DNA of 64,000 nucleotides from Brachynemurus nebulosus (lineage: Eukaryota > Arthropoda > Insecta > Neuroptera > Myrmeleontidae): NCBI GenBank assembly GCA_035578155.1, contig JAPWDM010000003.1, positions 71,254,963 to 71,318,962 of the forward strand, in the 5' to 3' direction. The position numbers were made by a program, and so were the translations under genes. Below, in pieces: positions 12,358-23,249 of this stretch. The first letter of the stretch is position 1. Each line of letters opens with the position of its first letter. The notes under the pieces are model-generated. The model ran no database searches and was not told where the DNA came from. It saw only the letters and a list, made by a program, of their open reading frames with translations.

Positions 12358-12548
12358 AGTTCTTTTAAAAAACCGACTTCAAAAAGTAAAAAATAATTAA
12401 TAGCACGAATTTTGAAGTCAGGCCGGGAGTCATATAAGAAGATGTAGATCTTGAAGAATTCATGAATTTTTCAAGCACATCCAAGCGCAATTTTACATAT
12501 GACGCCCCGCCTGACTTACTTTTTGAAGTCGGTTTTTTAAAAGAGCTT
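12358..12548. mobile_element. Short foldback repeat with ACCGACTTCAAAAAGTAA ends
   Basis: TTTTAAAAAACCGACTTCAA AAAGTAA at 12362-12388 recurs as its reverse complement TTACTTTTTGAAGTCGGTTT TTTAAAA at 12515-12541. The arms pair over about 27 bp. The phrase is a widespread insect interspersed repeat. Confidence 0.7.
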
Positions 12549-13073
12549 TTATTTTAGATTACACGTAGACCATATTTTTTTGGAAGCTGTTTTTTTTTTT
12601 AAATTTAAAAATTTGTCAAATTTAAAAATACGATTTTTTCAACTGTACCTCACCCCAAAAACACATCCATGTTAAAAAAAGGTTTTTGACGAATAAAGTT
12701 TTTCAGTGATTTTCGTTGACCCTCCAGTCTAAAACACCAGTAAACACTTTCCATTATATGTTCAAGACTGTACTTATCAAACATACATACAACGTATAGT
12801 GACATAGAAAAAAAAATAGGAAGACAAAAAAGAACACGTTCTGTTTTGAGCTGCCTTGGTATTATGTATATTTTTTTTGTCATCATCATCACACAACTGA
12901 GAATCAACAACGACATATAAATCATTTGTGCGGACAGCGAAATTCCCCGCATCTTCGTCTGCTTCCTTCGACCCGCTCACGCCGCCGCCACTTGTTCCGT
13001 CATTTTCAACATTCATTATCTTGTGTATTATAATTTAACGTTTGAGGAAACAAATTTCTCTTATAGAGAGAGA

Positions 13074-14228
13074 TAGTAACGTAAAAGCCCCCATTATGGA
13101 ACGGTATCTAATACTGGAACAGTTTTGACATTTACATATTTATTTCTTTAATTAAGTAAGGGAACATTAAATGCGAGGTGAATTTTAATTGAAAAACAAT
13201 CATTCTATTAAGGGGAGGTTTACTGGAGAGTCCTTAAAAATTATGTATTTTTCTAGAATTTTTTTCTCAAGAACGGAAGTAAATATCAATTTCAAATTTT
13301 GTACACATATTTATTAAGTATTAAATTATACAAAAAAAATTCTTCAAGAAAAAATATAAAAAATTGTCCATTTTATAGATACTGCAGTGTGACGATCCGA
13401 AAATCCAATGCCTTGATGGCGGACATCCTAGCGCCGGTAATAAAGCACCGAAATCCAAAAACAAAAAAGATTTATAAAATATAAGAGTACCGGCACCTCT
13501 ACCTATAATACCAATAAATTGCTAAAAGAAAAAAAAATGGCGGATGTTTGAACTTTTGATTACGATTTTTATATTATTTTTCGCTCTTTAAAGTAAACTT
13601 AAAAATAAAAAAAATATTGAAAGTGTATCGAACTTAGGTAGAGGTGCCGAAGAATTGAATTATCTTTAAAATAAAAAATTAAAAAAAAGGATCCATCGAA
13701 TAGTTTTTGAGTTTTCGTGTCCGCCAGTTCCAAAAATGTAGTTCCGAGATATTATAAAATATATATAAAGAAACGTATTTTCAAAATTTTATATTTAATA
13801 CTCATTATTGCGTGAGCTACGTTTTTTGAATTTTTTTTTTTATAGAAAGCTGGATTCGGTTAATGTGCAAGAAACTTGTTTTTTATAAATTATTTTCAGT
13901 AAAATCACTTTGGGAACATATTCTACACATAATTTGCTACCAATTTCGGCAAAAAGAAAAATCGATTTTTTTATCAAATCTCAAGTAAACCTTCCCTTAA
14001 ATTACTTTCAGCAAAATCACTTTGGGAACATATTCTACACATAATTAGCTACCAATTTCTGCAAAAAACAATCGATTTTTTTTAACGACTCTCAGGTAAA
14101 CCTCCCCTTAATAATAATTTTTGTTATCAGCCGTTTCTTTCCGAAATAACTTCATTAATATGTAAATGTCAAAACTGTTAGTTCCAATATTAGATACCGT
14201 TCCATAATGGGGGCTTTTATGTTACTTG
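13074..14228. mobile_element. Outer inverted-repeat element, interrupted by a second element
   Basis: AGTAACGTAAAAGCCCCCAT at the left matches the complement of ATGGGGGCTTTTATGTTACT at the right, and the match continues over about 65 bp (to TTTTGACATTTACATAT). The sequence between the arms is occupied by the TTAA-flanked element at 13212-14107; removing it would leave an element of only about 255 bp. No coding capacity. Confidence 0.8.
13212..14107. mobile_element. TTAA-flanked inverted-repeat element (GGGGAGGTTTAC ends) with duplicated right end
   Basis: The left end TTAA|GGGGAGGTTTACTGGAGAG and the right end CTCTCAGGTAAACCTCCCC|TTAA are inverted repeats flanked by TTAA on both sides. Just inside the right end a block of about 120 bp (ATCACTTTGGGAACATATTC onward, ending in an older terminus AAGTAAACCTTCCCTTAA at 13984-14001) is repeated in tandem, so the element has two right ends. 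Short open frames inside have no known motif. It is non-autonomous. Confidence 0.85.
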
Positions 14229-16400
14229 ATTTTAATTTTTTGTTACGTTGATCTTCGACAATGCGCCCTATCGTTTCGTGGTTCAGTACATACTTTGTGT
14301 GCCGCTCGAGTTTGCCACTTATTTGATTCGTGGAAATATCTTTTGTTTTCATTCGGTTCGATTGTATGTAGGTATTAATTATTGTAAAATTTTAATGCGA
14401 TTATTCGATTATGAGTATTTGAATTGTGAAGAAGAAGAAAATTGCTATTTTTTATTATTAAATTGATATTATTCAACCTACACCACTTATCTTGAATGTA
14501 AATTAGTTGAGTGTAATTAACGTTACATTTACTGTGGCGGAATTTATTATAATATTCCAGTGACGCTAAAACGTTTTTTCGAACTTTTGTTATAAGCTCC
14601 GTCATTGTTTTTTTTTAGCTGATGTTTCACAAGACTTAAAAATATGGTTTCTTTCTTAATGGATTTGGAAAGGGTAGGATTAACTCAAGAAGGAATTACT
14701 TAATCATTCTACTTCTTAACATACTCTCTCCTGGCCGGTTGAGTAGGAATTTAATAGCCCCAAAAAAAAAACACTTATTTTTGTCCATCTTTGGTATTAT
14801 GTATTTCGTATTTTCTTTTCTTTACTAGTAGAGACAATATACTAATAGAGACGCCATGCAATTTAGTATTATAAGGAAAGAGTCTTATTCCGGTAACTTA
14901 TTTATATATTCATATTACCATGGCCCGAGGTTCTCGACAGAGGAGGCGTAAAGGCTAGGCAAAGTGGGTAACCGCTCTGAACCTCGCGCCCATTGTCAGC
15001 CTCACATATGCAAGAAAGCTGCTCGAACTTGATTAAAGTGATTGTTGGTAGTTTTTTTTTCTTGCTCGTTAGCTAGAATTTTTTTGAAAAATCAAAGTAG
15101 GGGGCCTCGCAAAATAACCTTGCACCACCTTTAGTTCTCCATTCACACTAATTTTCTCGTAGTAGTACCTAATATTTAGTGGTAATGGAATGGGATCACA
15201 AGAATCTAAACCCCATTTGGATCGCAGCAGTGATATGGATACACTCATTACATACATCAACCCGGAAGGGAACTGACAGCGTATTAAGAAAGGTACTATA
15301 GGTTCTAATATACACGACGCAAAATATTCTGTCTAGAAACATAGGTATCGGGACAAATTTTTTCATTTTTCTGATTTTTTTGTATTTAATAATACGTCCC
15401 GTTCCCCCTACATTCTTTTGTAACTGAACTCACTGGAACTTTCAAATTTGGTGACTCATTATTGTTACAAACACAATTTGATTAAAGTATCATATTTTCT
15501 CAACGATATTTAACCGTTAACCGGTAAGGTGATGTCTGTGAGTCGTATACAAATATATTCTTTCAGTTTTCTTCTTCCCTGCTTGTTTTTGTTAACTAAA
15601 TGTTTGTGTATTCTTTTATGGTTTAGAGCAAATTTTACCCTGCTGGCGTAAGGGGAGTGTTGGGTACATGCATATACGTGTGATCTCCAGTTTTGGCCAT
15701 CTATGTTACCAGCCCGCGGTATGTTAATTTGTTGATGTTTCTCAGATATCACTTTACCGTGAGTATTATAAAAATTCACCTTACAGATAAAGGGTTAAAT
15801 CTTAGCATTTTTTCTCTAGACACAGCAATAAAGATTATCGTGTTATTAAACAAGCAAAAAAAAAAAACACAGCTAATAAGCTATTTATTACAAAAATTCT
15901 TTTACAGGATAAAGTTTCCCTCGGGATAGATAGGTATTCGTTGTAATGGAATATCGATGTATACTCCATATGCATCTATATGCATCCCCCTTCTCTCTCT
16001 CGGTCTCTCTCTTACTAGCACTAACATCTCTACCGGTAATACAATTCACACTATTACACGTCTGGTGCATATTCTTGTGCCTTGTGAAATGTGAGTTGCG
16101 ATAGAACAACCTCTACGATTTTACACTTGGTTAGGTGCTACAGGAACCACGCCTTACTTTGCCACGTTCAGAGTATAGATATAGTATGTTTAATGTGTAA
16201 CTGTAGTACCTAATAGTACATTACACCAAGGAATTGGATGTTATAATACAATAATTTCTATGTTGTATACCCTATAAAAAGAAACAACATTTAATTGATG
16301 GATATTACCTAATGCAACTTACAAATATTATGATTTTTCATAAGACTTGCGTGTAGCTCTACCAGGAGGCAGTCGAGTTGGGAGCAGAACTGCGGAGAAA
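14229..16400. other. Intron stretch, nothing recognised
   Basis: A+T-rich with small CT-rich runs (15990-16012). No splice-flanked conserved frame, no clear terminal repeats. A more G+C-rich patch at 14930-15010 has no recognised motif. Confidence 0.5.
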
Positions 16401-16464
16401 AATGATGAACCGCGGGGACCAAAATATTTTTCAAACTTTTTCCAAAAAAATAAAAAAAAAAATA

Positions 16465-17110
16465 CAGTTATTTAAATTCCATTTAAGATTAAAGACTAGC
16501 TTTTAAACATTTCACTAAAGCTTAGAAAAGTGTTGATATTTATCGGAATTACATGATAGACCAAGTGGTCGGAAAACGACATTTCATATTACACGACCAA
16601 ATGTTATTCCAACTAAAGGTGAAAATGATTCCAGGGTACAATAGTTTCATTTAAGATTAATGAACGGCTTCTAGACATTCATCTCATGCTTCAGAAAGTG
16701 TCGATAATTATCTGAATTACGGGATAGGACAAGTGGTCGGAAAACGACATTTCATATTACACGACCAAATGTTATTTCAACTAATGGCGGAAATGATTCT
16801 AGGATACAAAATTTCTATTTCAAATTAAAGAATAGCTTTTAAACATTTCTCTAAAGCTTAAGAAAGTGTCAGTATTTAATTGAATTACATGGTTAACCAG
16901 GTGGTCAAGAAAAGACATTTTTTATTGGAGATCTTAATGCTATTCCCACCTGTGATGAAAATGATTCGAAGCTACAGGAATTCTATGTATTTAAAGTTAG
17001 AGAATTTCTTATAAACATCTTTGAAATGCTTAAGAATATGTTCAATATTTATCTAAACTGCATAATCGGTCAAGTAGTCAGCAAGTCACTTTGTATATTA
17101 AATATGAATA
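16465..17110. repeat. 168-bp tandem repeat array, four diverged units
   Basis: The landmark AAGTGGTCGGAAAACGACAT occurs at 16563 and again at 16731; degenerate forms follow at 16899 (AGGTGGTCAAGAAAAGACAT) and 17072 (AAGTAGTCAGCAAG). Spacing is 168, 168 and 173 bp. Units also share TTTCATATTACACGACCAAA. Divergence rises toward the right end. No ORF. Confidence 0.85.
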
Positions 17111-17904
17111 AAATTCCGAAAACTGAAATCGTCATATGCAATCCTATGTGTGATCAGTCTGCATAAAAATTTATCCGCAATTTTACCCGGTCGTGACTAA
17201 AATAAGTTTGGGAAACGCTTTTTAGACAACTGACATTCCTGCTCAGGTACTTATATTTTTCCTTATTATGCTGATTTCTCTAGAACGGAAGTTCTTTATC
17301 AACATCACTGTCACGTTCTTTCACTAACTAATTATTCACCGAATTCAACATTTCTAGTTGCTTCAGCTCTACTCTTCGAGTTTGACAAGTTTCATATTAA
17401 CTCCGAACATGTCCAATTCTATTGCAAACAAGAATGCAAATTGTCAAACGAGAATACAGTATAAAAAGTACGATACTGAATGACGCTTACGATAGTAAAT
17501 AATCATCTAATATAAAGCACTAAAGTCTGAAAGGCCAACGTTAAACTCCATTATTAAGATTATTATATTATTATTAAAAGCCTTGTCGTTTCTGAAAAAG
17601 ATTTGACTGATATTTGTAAAAAAAAGGGCCACAATGAGAAATATCATTTGTAAATGATACCGGAAACATTTGCTTGTCATAATAATATCACTCCCACGTG
17701 TATGAAGTGATGTAGATTTAATGCAAAAAAAACAAAAAGAGGAAATATATCACATATATTGATTCATTCATTCCCCTCTAACAATCCCACAATTTTGTAG
17801 CTCGGAGATAATCATGAACATACCAATATATAACCATACGTACATAATATATGAAATTTTTTACTAACGAAATGGGCCAATACCTCCTACACATACGAAT
17901 AAAG

Positions 17905-18120
17905 AAAAACATTAGTGACTCGAGTTACAAAACGACGGAACTCCTACAGCAGCGGCAGTCGGTCCGTCCAACTGACATCGCGTCGAATAAGCGTCGAACA
18001 TTTCAATCGTGAATCTGTCGTACGCCACCTAGTGGCACACAGGTTGGTTGTCTACCGTATGCGGTATCGCGAGTGCGGCAATGTTGTTAGCGATAGCATA
18101 CGACTGTTAGTTCAATAAAA
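17905..18120. other. G+C-rich island in A+T-rich intron
   Basis: About 200 bp much richer in G+C and CpG than either flank, including CGACGGAACTCCTACAGCAG and the near-palindrome CGCCACCTAGTGGCAC. The 67-codon open frame on the plus strand has no known motif. Could be a regulatory element, an alternative first exon or an old insertion; the sequence alone does not decide. Confidence 0.35.
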
Positions 18121-18570
18121 CTTGATATTAATGGTACGTACCGTGTGACCTATCAAAACATTTCGGATAGGGATTCTATGCAACAAACAGAGAAGTAGTG
18201 CGATTAATAACATTTAGTACCTATATATTTTATTACCACTGTGGTGTAGTTGTCTAGTATTATTTAACTTTTGTTGAGCCAAATAGAAATCGTAAACTCC
18301 TTCTCTATTCTTTAAGACTAGTTAATTTCTTATTGTCCAAATGAATGTAACAGCGGGTTCTGTTTTAGACATTTTAGCTAATTGTAAGTACAATTCATAG
18401 CAGAAAAGTACATAATTTACCTACATATTGTTTTAGCCGGATTGTTGTCATTGCTATACATTGTTGAAGTACAGTTTGTCACACAGGAGCGTCGTCTCCA
18501 TATTTAAAAGAAAAATTATTATTTCTCAGAAATGAATAAATCGATTTAAAGTACACTAAAAGCACTAGTA

Positions 18571-18690
18571 CGCATATACTTAGTAAGTTGTCCAAGTGTA
18601 CGCATATACTTAGTAAGTTGTCCAGTTGTTTGCATATGATGCACTCATTTTGCATATGATGCACTCATTTTGCATATGATGCACTCATTA
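18571..18690. repeat. Two short tandem arrays (30 bp x2 and 20 bp x3)
   Basis: A 30-bp unit starting CGCATATACTTAGTAAGTTG is repeated exactly except near its end at 18571-18600 and 18601-18630. A 20-bp unit TGCATATGATGCACTCATTT follows three times at 18631-18690. One more copy of the 20-bp unit lies at 19137-19156, in the same orientation, beyond the Tc1-like remnant. Confidence 0.92.
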
Positions 18691-18761
18691 TTGTCTAGAA
18701 TTTGTGGGCACTGTTTTGGCATACTTTTTATAAGATTTTTCGCATTTGTTGCGGTAACGAC

Positions 18762-19154
18762 TCAATTTTTGACATGCTCCGATTTGAGGAAAGATTTCCG
18801 TATCGTACTACACCAAGAAATATTTGCTTCGTTTAGTCGCCTATTCAGAGTCATTATGCTAATATTAACTTCTTTTTTAACCAATAACTTTTGTCCTTGT
18901 CGCAGTATTAAAAAAGGCTTTCGTTGAAATAACTTGAAAATGGTTTTATCATCTTTTTCAGAAGACCCTTGCGTTTTTTCTTCCTTGAGAAAATTTTTGA
19001 CACTTTTTTGACCATTATATCGCAACACCCACTTCCATACAAAGTCTTTTGACTTGTATATATATTTAGCAGCAGCTTTATAAGTCATTTTAAGTTCTTT
19101 ACTGTGAATACACAAGAACATTCTCTCGAAACATTTTGCATATGATGCACTCAT
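18762..19154 (-). pseudogene. Tc1-like transposase, N-terminal DNA-binding part
   Basis: 130 codons open. Seen: a helix-turn-helix of the paired/HTH-Tc3 kind, KMTYKAAAKYIYKSKDFVWK followed by WVLRYNGQKSVKNFLKEEKT, a linker, and a second HTH-like block KDDKTIFKLFQRKPFLILRQ then VNISIMTLNRRLNEANI. Known: 'S.R..A...(N/K)SKxFVxKWVxRYxxTxSV', a short linker, and 'VS.xTVxRRLxEAG' mark the two N-terminal HTH domains of Tc1/mariner transposases. The DDE catalytic domain is missing, as the frame stops at 18762. Remnant only. Confidence 0.75.
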
Positions 19155-19225
19155 TTTGGAAATGTGTTCTTATCGCAATACAAAGTAATACTGGCGTCTC
19201 AAGCACAAAGCGTAGTAGTCTATCC

Positions 19226-19778
19226 TAGGGATGATCGATATTCATCGATGGTAGAAAAACATCGATGTTTAGCAGGAAAACATCGACGTTATGTCCTCGA
19301 TAACATCGACACATCGATGTTACGAGAATAATATCGAAACATCGATATTACTCTAAGCTATCCAGTATTTAAAAATCCTGTAGCTGATTTAAAACAAGAT
19401 CCATTACTTTTATGGCAAGTTCTAGGATCCACTTATCCAAACTTGAAAAAAGTTGCCATTAAATATTTGTGTTGCACAACTTCAACAGCTTCAGAGAGAC
19501 TTTTTTCAAAAGCTGGGCAGCATTTGTATCAATAAAGCAACAGATTAAAAGGAAAACTTCTAGCAAAGTGACTTTTTTGCAAAGTGTACCAAATAAATAC
19601 TGGCAATGTTAATTTTTAATAAATAAAATAATAAATTATAATGGTTATTTTGTTACATAAACATCGATGATTTCGAACATCGATGTCTTTCTTTCGATAT
19701 ATATCGTATATCGATACTCTTGAATCGATGTTAACATCGATGTCAACATCGATGTTTTTCTATTATCGATCATTCCTA
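19226..19778. mobile_element. Small hAT element with perfect 8-bp target duplication
   Basis: GTCTATCC occurs immediately left (19218-19225) and right (19779-19786). The ends are TAGGGATGATCGATA and the complement of TATCGATCATTCCTA. Both ends carry repeated CATCGATGTT motifs (at least eight in the element), which are probable transposase-binding sites. The interior is the last part of a hAT transposase gene. The element is a deletion derivative that needs a transposase from elsewhere. Known: 8-bp duplications and a C-terminal dimerisation domain identify the hAT superfamily. Confidence 0.92.
19358..19600 (+). pseudogene. hAT transposase C-terminal dimerisation domain, remnant
   Basis: Plus strand: PVFKNPVADLKQDPLLLWQV, then YPNLKKVAIKYLCCTTSTAS and ERLFSKAGQHLYQ, then a stop and NRLKGKLLAK followed by another stop. 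Known: 'DPL.WW......YP.L...A.(K/R)YL.(I/C)..TS(V/A)xSERxFSxAG.....(K)RNRL.....' is the hAT dimerisation domain of ZBED-like transposases. Two in-frame stops show decay. Confidence 0.85.
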
Positions 19779-20065
19779 GTCTATCCTACCCTTCAACGAA
19801 TACTACAGTAGTGGAGCTTCCTAATAGTTTTCTCTTGAAACAGTCCACCGGACGCTCTTGTGTGACAGACTGTATTTTATTGCAATTTATTAAGTTAATG
19901 TTCAATTTTATTGTTTAGGGATAATTACTGATTCCATTCAAATATTCAGATTTATAGTAAAATTAAATTCAAATTCTAGTTTGTTGAGCCGCACCGTATA
20001 TCCATACAGTACAAACACATTTTCGACTACTTCATACAAATATAGGTACATTAATATATACATAC

Positions 20066-20179
20066 CTCCATAAGCTATGCATGTGATATTGGCACTGGCA
20101 CCTTCTGGTAATGGTTGCGACATATGGCCGCGCAACGGACGTCCATTCCAATCAAGTATCACCAACTCTCGTACCGGTT
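20066..20179 (-). CDS. Side-family Ig receptor, exon with first half of Ig domain 2
   Basis: Seen: acceptor ATTTTTCTAG, donor G|GTATGT, 114 bases = 2 + 37 codons + 1, phase-matched to the exons upstream (54.2 kb) and downstream (3.9 kb). The peptide runs EPVRELVILDWNGRPLRGHM, then SQPLPEGASANITCIAYGG. It contains the linker 'P...VILD..GR.L.G', the 'EG....(I/L)TC' strand with the first cysteine of Ig domain 2, and the start of 'GG(K/R)P.P'. Known: this linker and strand order is characteristic of the second Ig domain of Sidestep-like receptors. The introns on either side are about 34 kb and 15.9 kb, very long compared with this exon. Confidence rests on the exact splice phases, the cysteine position and the clean join to the next exon. 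Confidence 0.88.
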
Positions 20180-20660
20180 CTAGAAAAATAACATGTATAA
20201 TGTAATATACAACGACAATATAGGTGGGTATAGGTAAAAAGGAAAAACTAGGAGAAACTATTGTAGTAGATCTTATCGGGGGAGAAAATCTTTAATGTCG
20301 TTTATATATGTATGTACACAAGGTATTACTACAAACTAGAGTAGTTTTGTTTGGTTGATACATTCATACCAAACTTATGTGCTGTTCAAAATAGAAAGGA
20401 CTCAATTTTTCATAATCCTTCTTTAATATATTTTGATTTTGTCTTGTACTATCTGCCGCAGGTTTTTTTTTGCAAGGACTAGGTAAGAGGGAGGGGGGTA
20501 TATTTTAAAAAATAATCTGAATGAAAAATTTTGAGAGAGAGTTTTATATATCTCTATGGCTCGGTCACCGCGATAATTCATAGGATCACAGTATGTTTTA
20601 AATGGCACCTTGCCGAAGATGCTGATAAAAATTTGTAGAGACAGGTCTACCCACACTGTC

Positions 20661-21763
20661 AACTTCCCATTGGATGCCCGTAAAGACTATTGCACATGAA
20701 TAACGTTTTTTTAAATTCAGGGGACTCCTCCCTTAGGCTACCGATAGAGGCTTTGCACCTTGCACCACACCGGGGGCTTCGCCTTTTGTACCTAAGGGTG
20801 GGGACTCCATCCTTATCAAACAATTGATAACATCATTTGTTCTCAAGATACGCGAGACAAAACATATTTCACAAAATATTTCTCACATAAAAATTATGTG
20901 AAATCGTTATTTCGCTTTTCCGTTTAGTTTTTATTTTTTTTAAATTTTATAATAATTTACTGGCGTTTTTAACACCACAAAAGGTTCTTAGGCCATTTTA
21001 TAATAAAGATATGGTAAAAAGTCCATATAAAATCTATGTTATGTTAATCAAGTTAACTCCAGTTGTGTTCCAGCATCTATTTTTGGACAAGTACAAAACA
21101 AGTTACGAATTTGTTTGTAACCATGCTAAAATACAAACAAGTAACGAACTTGTTTGTAATGTACAGGATGTACAGTGTGCCGGAACGGTTTAAATTCGTT
21201 TCTGACATTTTATAGACTTTCACTTCAGTACCTTGGTAACACTAATTACAATTCATTAAATAAACAATTGGACTATTTGTCCATTCAAAAGTCCGCTGAC
21301 AATTCTAACATTTAAGAACAAGTTGAAAACATGTCAAAAATGATGCTGGAACGTTGTACATTTTGTACAAAATGTACAAATTGTACATTTTGTTTTGCTG
21401 GAACGGTTTCGCATGTGCAAACAGTTTGTGGACTGTCAAACATGCAATGCTCGAACACAACTTCCGTTTTTTTATCACAAAAAACAAACCGCTAATCCGA
21501 ATTTGCTGAAAACTTTATCCGGTCTTCATTTCTTAATTACGCATCTAATGAAATCAGTCCGGAGTTGATATCATCATTTGTTCTCAAGATATGCGAGACG
21601 AAAAAAATTCACGAACGAACGAACGAACGAACTAACAAACGCACACACAGTCATGACGCTAAAAACGATGGATTCGGATTCTAGTGACCTTGAAACGTGG
21701 AGATATGTCTAAATTAGCGATTCGTAAAATCGAGACCATTACAATAACTTCCAATGGGAAGTT
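20661..21763. mobile_element. Element with AACTTCCCATTGG inverted ends
   Basis: AACTTCCCATTGG at 20661 is repeated as its reverse complement CCAATGGGAAGTT ending at 21763. Between are short inner palindromes (GTACATTTTGTACAAAATGT near 21355), a duplicated AACAAGTTACGAATTTGTTT-like motif at 21098 and 21137, and a GAAC run (21622-21638). Resembles a non-autonomous foldback or LINE-derived repeat; no protein motif. Only the terminal match and layout are certain. Confidence 0.55.
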
Positions 21764-22842
21764 AAAAATTACCGTCCAGCGCTAAAAATCCGTAACGGCA
21801 AAATGAACTAAGAAATCGGATTATTTTTTTTTTGCACGTGGAAGAATTGCTGCGATTCTTGGAATCAAAGGTTCTTCTACACATTTTAGTTAATTGGATT
21901 TAGTCATCAAGACCGAACATTATATTCAATTTTTAAATTCTTATATTGGATAATTTTCCAGAACAATTTCTGTGTCAGACCGTTACGAGAGTAATCACAA
22001 AGGTTTCTTTTTTTCTTTACTTTAAGGTACTGAATCCAAAAAATGAAGCTCCAGACAACACAAAAGTTCAATTTTAAACGCTAGTTAACCGTACATACTA
22101 CTTCTTATTGGTTATTGTGGTAAAATGGGAACCCATAAAATATACTTCACCTCTCCTGTTTATGTCAAATGAGTGGACTATTTTACGAGTACTATTGAAT
22201 CAATATAAGAGAAGTAGTCAATTTTTGTAACGATTTGCTTTCCGGGGCGAAGCTCTGTTATATATAGTGTTAAAGTTAACTGTTGGTACATTTTAAAACT
22301 TGATATTTACTTTTTCGACTAAAACCATACGAATTAACGAACATGTTTAGATGTTACCACAAATTTTCATTTAATTTTAATATGTGAACGACCCAAGACA
22401 TTAGTTTCGGTCCAAATAATTCATTAATACACCCGATAACATTCTTAGAATTTGAAACAAAAATTTAATTACTTAGAAACCGCACAACATAATACAAAAT
22501 ACCAAATATCTCCTTCACATATCCTTATTAAAACCGACCTATCGGCGAGTACCGGTTCATTTAAAACTGATATGAAGTGTTTAATGAGGATAACGTTACT
22601 TCTGACAAGGACCTCTGTGAACCTGACACCCCACTTTTACTAAATGAAATCTTTAATACATAAAATGATTTGTAGAAAGGTTTTGTAGTTGTTTGTAGTT
22701 TTAATAAAAAATGGCTGCATCTCACTTTAAGGCAGCGGTTTGGGGGGCGCAGGTTAATTGCAAATATCGTTGTCGTTTTGATAAAATCATGGTTTTAAGA
22801 ATAAGCACTCAAACATAATTACCAAATAATGGACATTTTATA
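21764..22842. other. Intron stretch, nothing recognised
   Basis: A+T-rich, with no splice-flanked frame or clear repeat boundary. Confidence 0.5.
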
Positions 22843-22846
22843 TTAA

Positions 22847-23249
22847 GGAGTTACATGGGGACTTTCTTAGCAAAAAAAAAAACACTTTTTTAAAATTTTT
22901 TTTATAAGAAAATATAACTTATTTGAACTTTTGGCATATTATTATATAGGTATTATTTTGAGACACTGAAAAAAATTTTTATGAAAAAAAATTTCGCCGT
23001 AGGCAGAGTAACTCGTGAAATCCTTACCTAAAATAAAAACAATTTTTTTTTTTATTAGTAGATGTTTATGGCTTGTACTTGAACGAAAAATTACTATTTT
23101 ATAAATCAACGAAAAACACGAAAATTTGTACCAAAAATCAAATTTTTTTGTTTAAAACACTGTCAAATTTCATTCTTTTTTTTTTAAACCCCTTTGTTCA
23201 ACTAGAATAAATTAGGTTTTTTTGCTTAAAAAAGAACCCATGTAACTTC
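22847..23249. mobile_element. TTAA-flanked inverted-repeat element (GRAGTTACATGGG ends)
   Basis: Left end TTAA|GGAGTTACATGGGGAC, right end GAACCCATGTAACTTC|TTAA. The ends are inverted repeats over about 14 bp with one or two mismatches, flanked by TTAA on both sides. 403 bp, A+T-rich, no ORF: a MITE. Confidence 0.75.

Larger units (their letters stand above)
4121..20065 (-). other. Intron within Ig domain 2 (15.9 kb)
   Basis: Bounded by the donor at 20065 (GTATGT) and the acceptor ending at 4121. It interrupts the GG(K)P motif of Ig domain 2 in phase 1. It carries the 8.35-10.3 kb foldback, a nested inverted-repeat pair at 13.1-14.2 kb, a 168-bp tandem array, a Tc1-like fragment and a small hAT element. 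Confidence 0.8.
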
